Shown here one piece after another: positions 57,938 through 64,000 of a stretch of DNA of 64,000 bases (its first letter is position 1; every line of letters starts with the position of its first letter). The position numbers and the translations under genes are program-made. This DNA comes from Silene latifolia (taxonomy: Eukaryota; Streptophyta; Magnoliopsida; Caryophyllales; Caryophyllaceae): the NCBI RefSeq assembly GCF_048544455.1, contig NC_133534.1, positions 31,014,217-31,078,216 of the forward strand. Direction: 5' to 3'. The notes below the pieces were generated by a model. That model worked only from the letters and a program-made list of their open reading frames with translations, was not told the DNA's origin and made no database searches.

Positions 57938-59733
57938 TAAGCAACATGTTAATGGCATGGTGGCATCTTCATCAATTTCAAGTGGAATATGTGAGAGTTG
58001 TGGAACTTTAGGACATGACCAAAGTGAATGTAGGGGAACAAGTGAACAAGTGAATGCTTTCCAAGCACACAAGAGTGGTACCACTTATTCCAACTATTAC
58101 AATGAAAACACCAAATTCCATCCAAACCTCTCATACAAAAGCCAAAATGTTCAAAATCCTCAAACAACAAGCTCAAAGACCCTTTTACAACCAAAACCAA
58201 GGTTACCAAAATCAAACTCCATACAATCAATCCAATGACCAAGGTTTTAATGTTCAAAAAGCGGTCCTCCAAATGCAAAAGAATCAACAAGAATTTTTCA
58301 CTCAAATGCAAAAGGATAGTCAAGCAAAAGACATCACCATCAACAACATCCTAGCCCACACCAAAATATTGGAAACCCAAATGACTCAATTAGCATCTTC
58401 TATCTCTCAAAGACAAAAGGGGCAATTACCACCTCAAGGTAATCCCCCAAGACAAGAATCGGTGAGTGTCATCCATTTGAGGAGTGGTACAAGCTATGAA
58501 GGGCCAAAGAAGCAAATTGAAGATGACATTGTGGAGACTAGTGATAAGGAAAGAGCTGTGCAAAACTCTAGGGAAGAAGAACCCACCATTCAAGAAGCTT
58601 CAAAGAAGGATGAAGAAAAGGCCAAAGAGAAGGAACCTACTGTGATTAGACTTCCTTTTCCAAGTTGTCAAGCTAAACCTAAGTTTGATGACCAACTTGG
58701 AAAATTCATGGAGATTGTGAAAAACTTGGAAGTCTCAATTCCATTTACGGAATTAATCAATCATGTTCCGGCCTATGTTAAGTATATGAAAGATATTCTT
58801 ACAAAAAAGAAATCCATCCGGCAGCTTGAGACTATTGCTTTCACTAAAGTGAGTAGTGCCATCCTACAAGGAAGTTCACCTCCAAAACTAAAGGATCCGG
58901 GAAGCTTCTCTATTCCATGTACCATTGGCGACACCACAATCAACAAAGCTCAATGTGACCTTGGGGCAAGTGTGAATGTTATGCCATATTCGGTAAGCAT
59001 GAGGCTAGTAATGGGAGAACTCAATTGCACTACTATCACACTTCAAATGGCAGATCGATCTACGAAGACATTTTTAGGGGTATGGGAAGATGTGCCGGTA
59101 TGAATTCGCAAGTTCTTCATCCCGGTGGACTTTGTTATTTTTGATATGGAAGAAGACTCCAACATTCCTATCATTTTAGGAAGACCTTTCTTACACACCG
59201 CGAGAGCGGTGATTGATGTGAAACACGGAGAGCTCACCCTTGAAGTGGGAGATGAAACAATCACTTTTAATCTTGACAAGACAATGAGAGCTCCCCGATT
59301 ACATGAGCCATGTATTATGGTTGATCACTATAGCCGGCAAGATGATAGGAAGAAGTTGGCATTTAAATTTAAGAAGAAAGTGGATGATGCTCCATTTAAA
59401 GAGAAAGGAACTTTCAACAAAGAGAGCTTGAAAAGCTCACCCATGACAAGTGAAGAAGAAGGCTTCCTTGCCCAAGACAAGAAAGAAGGAGAGTTGTCTT
59501 CATCAACTCATGACATTTTTAGGGATCAAGTAGACGAAGTATGCAGTCTTTGGGATGATGAGTTTCAAGGGATATTCAATCCCTATATCGGTAATGCTAT
59601 GACCTAAGACCACCATGAAGAACAACAAGTGCAAAGGTCTATTAAAGATCTTTATCATGACAATGAACAAGCTTTCGACTACTTCTTCAAGGTGTTGAGC
59701 AACATAAACAACACCATGAACATGCCCCCTTGA
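57938..59733 (+). pseudogene. gag C-terminus and protease of element G
   Basis: Starts just before the knuckle CESCGTLGHDQSEC and follows the gag of A closely. A deletion of about 26 bp near 58168 shifts the frame. Then come the Gln-rich tail, KPKFDDQLGKF, and the protease loop AQCDLGASVNVMP with Asp kept. A TGA at 59101 replaces a CGA-like codon; then IILGRPFLHTARAVID, a TAA at 59605 and the family end NTMNMPP-stop at 59731. As in A, no reverse transcriptase follows. Confidence 0.88.
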
Positions 59734-60772
59734 CATCTCATTATTGGATGAGAGTTTGGTGGAGTCCTCCCTAAACCACCATTTGTAAATATTCTAACTC
59801 CCAAACTCGCATGTTAATTATTGTATTGCATTTTTGTCAATTTTGGATTTACATTTTTATGCCTTGATCAAAATTTTCATCATTTTGAGAGAAGTGAGGG
59901 AGGGACTTATGTGATTATTAATGTTTGGTGTTTTGCCTTAGTGTGGGGATAGCTATTGCCTAGGCTATCCAAGCCTTCGTAATGCCCCACAATGAAGATC
60001 ACAAGAAATGAAGAGTGATTGACACGGGTTACAAAACGCCCATGGATGGACCTGAATCCGTGTGGCAGAGGGACAATACGAGCGACCCGGCGAGGATCCG
60101 CTCGTCCTGAGAAGAATCCGAGTGTCCTGGGTAGGATATGCTCGTCCTGTGAAGCTGGAAAAGAAAATTTTGGGTCTGACTAAGAATCCGAGCGTCCCAC
60201 TTGGGAATCCGCTCGTCTTAGTCAGGACGCTCATCCGACTAGGAATCCGCTCGTCTTATTGCTGAAGAATTCGGGGATTTCTCCCTGACAAAGAATCCGA
60301 GCGTCTCCAATCCAGTCCGCTCGTCCTACTAAAAAAGACGCTTCTCTTGCTGATAAGACGCTCGTCCCCAGCGCGTCTTTTCTTAAAGACAAAAACAGAA
60401 GAATCCGCTCCTCCCGAAGCTTGTCCGCTTGTCTCCCAGTGTGATTTTCAAAAATAACGGGATTAAATTCCCCTTTCCCAATTCATTTCCTCATTCACAA
60501 CATAAACACTACTCCAAACCCTCAAAACCCTCATTATCTCCATCAACTAACATCAAATTTCTCAACCAAAATCACCCAAATTAAATCCAAACTTCCTCAA
60601 AACACAATTAAATCACTCCTTCACCAACAACAAGTGATTAAAACACCAACATGTTCAAAGTTTGAGTCGATTTTTGGGATACAAGGCAACATTCAACTAT
60701 CCTCTATCGATTTGGGTCTTATTGAAATTTGAAGAAATCAAGCTTATCTTTGGTGTTAGTACATAGAGGAGC
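59734..60772 (+). other. Spacer of G with palindrome array and candidate internal promoter
   Basis: TTTGGTGGAGTCCTCCCTAA at 59756 and TAGTGTGGGGATAGC at 59939 match A. The array spans 60055-60434 (first starts 60055, 60075, 60095, 60115, 60135, exact 20-bp steps). ATTAAATTCCCC at 60462 is the TATA-like candidate, then an A/C-rich leader to 60773. Confidence 0.72.
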
Positions 60773-62334
60773 ATGGCAAGAACAAAAGGTGGAAGTAAGG
60801 CACCCGCAAAGAAAAACCTTTCCAAAAGACAACAAGCTCTTCAAGCTATTCAAGCATCAAAGGCATTGGTGGTTCAAAATGCAAGGTTGGAAATTCAAGA
60901 GTCTATTCCTCCTATGGAAGCTACTACTTCTACTCCGGTTGTTGAACAACTAGATGATTATCCGGAGGTAATTTTCACTTCCGACTCCCATAGGGAGAAA
61001 TTTGTTTCCTTTGCTATGAAATCTATTTTACCCACCAAATTCATATGCCAAGAGACCTTGTTAAAATTGGGTGTCCTAGAACAAACCAAGACCTTTTTCG
61101 AGTCCATGGGATTTAGTACATTGTTTAATATGCAAGAATCCCTCACCTTAGAGTTTTTAAGCTCATTGAAAGTTACCAAAGTGGAGGCTGTAAGGAACAT
61201 TGAACTCCGGCTCGAGAATGTTGATAGAAAATTGTCTTTGGAAGAATTTGGTAATGTTTTTGGCCTTAGCAATGAACCGACCTACACGAAGAAACCTACC
61301 AAGTATGACCCCGCTCCCCTATTGAAGGCTATTACCGGGAGAGAGTTTACATCTTATCATGATTGTCGTGCTCTTTTTGTCCATAATTCGGGCATAAGGG
61401 TATGGCACAAGGTTGTTGGGCATACTTTTATTGCTAGGAAGGGCACGAACCATTTCACCGAACTTGACTTTATTTATCTCGAGTCGACCTTGAAGATTGG
61501 AAGAGACATCACCAAAAAGTACAACATTCTTCAACTTTTGATTGAGAGGTGGCTCAAAGTCGATCATGGCAAAGAAGACACGACCTTTATTGTTAATGGA
61601 GGTTTGGTAACTTATTTGGCAAAACACTTCAACCGGAACTTCAACAAGGATAGCACCTATAAACCGGTTAAGGGAGGTCATATCATTGATCTAGCCACCA
61701 TGGTTCAAAAATTCAAATGGGTCACGAATGATACTCTTGATGACAAATTTGGGTGGTTAACAAAAGATGCTAAATCCTTCACATTGCCAAGTAAGATTTG
61801 CCGATTGAATGTTCATAGGCCAAACTACCTTCCCCCACTCTCCGAAGAAGCCGAGTATATTATACAACACCAAGGGGAAGACATTGCCGAGCCCTCCTCC
61901 TCCATTATCACCCCACCATACCCATTCACCTACCATGAATTTCAACCTGAAAATGTTAAGGCGGGGAATGACTAATTAACTCTCTTGATGAAAGAAATGC
62001 ACAAGCAAGCTTATGAGGATAGAGTCAATGCTTATAAAGCACAATATCCGCCTCTCCTACATCTTGCTAGGCACGGACTTCTTGACCCATCTTGTCCTTT
62101 GCCTAGTTGGGCGGATAAGGAAACCTTCTTTCCTAGTGCTTCTAGAGCTGATAGCTTGGGTGAAGAGGAGATGGTTGTTGTTGAGAGTGGTGCTCAAGAA
62201 GGTGAATAAAATGAAGAGAATGAAGAAGAAGAAGAAGAAGAAAGTAGTGAGGAAGAAGAAGGAAGTTCAAGTGCAAGTGAGAGTGGTGATGAATCCGCAT
62301 CCATGGAGGTTGATGATGACTCAAGTGAGGAGGT

Positions 62335-62370
<36 letters not shown>

Positions 62371-62401
62371 CGACAATGATGACTCCATGGGCAAAGATTA
62401 A
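60773..62401 (+). pseudogene. ATHILA ORF-1-like gene of G (two stops)
   Basis: MARTKGGSKAPAKKNLSKRQ, close to ORF-1 of A. Core: TKFICQETLLKLGV, SLTLEFLSSL, LEEFGNVFGL, VNGGLVTYLAKHF, CRLNVHRPNYLPPLSEEAE. A TAA at 61973 and another at 62207 interrupt an otherwise continuous frame. The C-terminal part is PPLLHLARHGLLDPSCPLPS followed by an acidic tail with long Glu, Ser/Glu and Asp runs, the last encoded by a GAT microsatellite (about 62336-62370). It shows the full length expected of the family, about 540 residues. Confidence 0.87.
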
Positions 62402-62565
62402 GGTTTGTTTATTTCTCTTGTTTTTTCATATAATTTGCATCTTGATCATAGTTTGGAGTCCTAGCTTCATCTAGAGGACTCACACCTCGGCCACATTGAG
62501 GTGTTTCTTTTATTATTCCCACATTCAAAATCTAAAATGACAAATGTAGTTTCATCCATAGCATC
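62402..62565 (+). other. Start of the 3' untranslated region of G
   Basis: Matches A at about 18110-18220 (GACTCACACCTCGG, ATTGAGGTGTT) and is cut after GCATC by LTR J. Confidence 0.75.
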
Positions 62566-64000
62566 TGTAATACCCCGTATTTTTTTTATATAATATAATT
62601 AATTAAACGGATATTATTTTATATTAATTATTATACATTTTATATTACAATTATGTCGGGAAAATAGTTGAGTCGATAATTACATTAAACTGGCGTAAGT
62701 TAATTAAGACGGGTTTTATTTTGAATTCGAAAGGTGAGCTAAACAATTAAACACTGACCCATTTGAGCTGGCCCAATACACGTCCAGCCCAATTAGCCCT
62801 AAGCCCAAATTAAACCTAATTAACCCTAAAACCTAAACCTAATTAACCCTAAAACACTCCTAATCCTATTCCTACCCGCCTCCCTTTTCTTCAGCCCAAA
62901 TTTCAGATCTCACGCCTAGAGAGAGAGAGAGAGGTCATGGGTGTTGATGACGGCACTGCAAGGAAGGGCTAGGGATGATTGACGACGACCTAGGGTGGCC
63001 GTGGTGGCCGTTGTGGTGGCAGAAAGATGGTAAGAGCAACTCACTTTCTCTGTTTTCGTTTAATGTCGGGTTTTTGGTGGGTTGTTTCGTGTCTTATAAT
63101 GGCGTCTAGGGTGGTTGTTGACGGGGTATAGGGAAAGGGTGGTTAGTGACGGGGTCAGTGGTGGTGGTTATGGTGGTTTTGAGTGGTGATGGTGGCCGTG
63201 AAAGGCGGCTTTGACAGGGGTAGACAAACGGGTTAACAGGTGCGGTTTCAGGCGAGTTTAGTGATTAGATTTGGGGTGGCGCCACCGTGGACTAGGGGGA
63301 GGTCGAAACGGTGGCGCTATGTCGTCTGGACTCGTGGGCTGACGGTGAGCGAGCACGGTGGTAGTTGGGCGAGGGATAGGGTGTTGGTTGCGGTGGAGGA
63401 AAGGAGAGAACACGGTGGGTGTTGGTGAGGCACGGCGTGGAACCGAGGCCAAAAGAAGGCCACGGTCTGACTCGCCGGCGAGAGTCGACCGTCGTGGGGG
63501 TGGTCCTTGGTGGTGGGGTTGAAGTGGGGGACTGACCTGGTGGTTGACACGGTGGTGAGGTGGTGCGTGGTGGTGCGTGAGTGCGTGTGAAGGGGGGTAG
63601 TGCGATGACGGGCTGTTTTTGTTTTTAAGCGGGTTTTTCATAGTTTAATCGTTATAATTCGTATTTGGTCGTACTCTTAATTAATTAATATAATTCCCGT
63701 GTCATTAAATAATTTATTTAATTAATTCCCGAGTGTAGTAAAATAATTAGAGACATATTTTGAGTCGGGTGTCGAGTTATTCAAATGATTGATTCGGGTT
63801 TTTATTAAATCACATAATTCGTTAATCCTTTAATTACCATTTTGGGTTTTAGTTCCGAGTTGTTAAAATAAAATAATAATTAATCATAATTAATTATCTT
63901 GAGTCGGGTTTAAAGGAAAGTTACTATATCGGGAAAGTTTCCATTTTAGGAAGTCCTATCATTAATAACCCTCTATGTTGGGAACGGGAATAGTTAAGTA
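62566..64000 (+). repeat. Partial LTR J of a Tekay/Del-like element, plus strand
   Basis: Starts TGTAATACCCCGTATTTT after GCATC, probably the left target copy, and runs off the right edge. The start resembles that of LTR B. It contains AATTAACCCTAA-type runs, an AGAGAGAG tract near 62921 and a G-rich stretch (62950-63600) that gives long but implausible Pro/His-rich frames on the minus strand. No gene. Confidence 0.75.

Noticed and set aside
62142..62394. Ser-rich and His/Leu-rich antisense frames at the end of ORF-1 of G
   Set aside because: Shadows of the GAT/GAA microsatellite on the opposite strand.
63258..63641. 127-codon Pro/His-rich minus-strand frame in LTR J
   Set aside because: It lies inside a G-rich LTR stretch; low complexity and no domain.

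Overview
The window is repeat-dense nuclear DNA from a flowering plant. Every part I can interpret is transposable-element sequence: LTR retrotransposons nested inside one another plus two CACTA DNA transposons. I see no intact host gene, tRNA, rRNA or organellar segment. The retroelement set (Athila-type Ty3/gypsy elements with a tRNA-Asp-type primer site and an ATHILA ORF-1-like 3' gene; Tekay/Del-like LTRs) and the AT-rich background suggest a eudicot. Caryophyllales is only a guess; the species cannot be read from the sequence.

Layout, with names A-L used for convenience. B is a minus-strand Tekay/Del-like element; its LTR fills 1-2828 and ends at 21760, with the 3' tail of its interior at 21761 to about 22190. 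A (2829-21747, TSD ACGGG) inserted into that LTR. A has 1.75-kb LTRs, a gag-protease gene and an ATHILA ORF-1-like gene, but no reverse transcriptase, RNase H or integrase. F (6133-13966, TSD ACTAC/ACAAC) inserted into the gag of A; it has an initiator-Met primer site and only an ORF-1-like pseudogene. From about 22190 to 23343 lies a 5'-truncated LTR (E'), then the 5' LTR of D (23344-24010 plus 38146-39139). That LTR is split by element C (24011-38145, TSD TTTAG). C itself carries solo LTR E (28742-30433, TSD CCTAC), CACTA element K1 (32796-34191, TSD ACC) and a copia-like solo LTR L (35098-36321, TSD GGAAA). D continues with deleted pol pieces, solo LTR H (40308-42168, TSD CGCTC/CGCTT) and the minus-strand gag-pol element I (42688-56002, TSD CACCA/CATCA). 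I carries CACTA element K2 (44548-48188, TSD GGG). After I comes the ORF-1 of D, which is fused at about 57930-57937 to G, a second A-like element (gag-protease plus ORF-1). G is cut at 62566 by LTR J, which runs off the window.

How the pieces relate. A, C and G look like non-autonomous Athila-type elements that keep LTRs, primer site, polypurine tract and a 3' ORF-1 but lack pol. D and I carry the recognisable pol of the same superfamily but have lost the capsid part of gag. All coding regions are broken or partial except the 3' half of gag-protease in A (13967-15354).

The least explained signal is a set of short palindrome arrays. They have 6-bp half-sites around a 2-bp centre (AATCCG/AAGACG/GGGACG type) or the core TCGATCGA, and recur every 20-21 bp, sometimes 30 bp. 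They occur in every LTR family here except the copia and Tekay-like ones, upstream of the TATA box. They occur again upstream of each ORF-1, followed by a second TATA-like box, and once inside the gag coding sequence of I.
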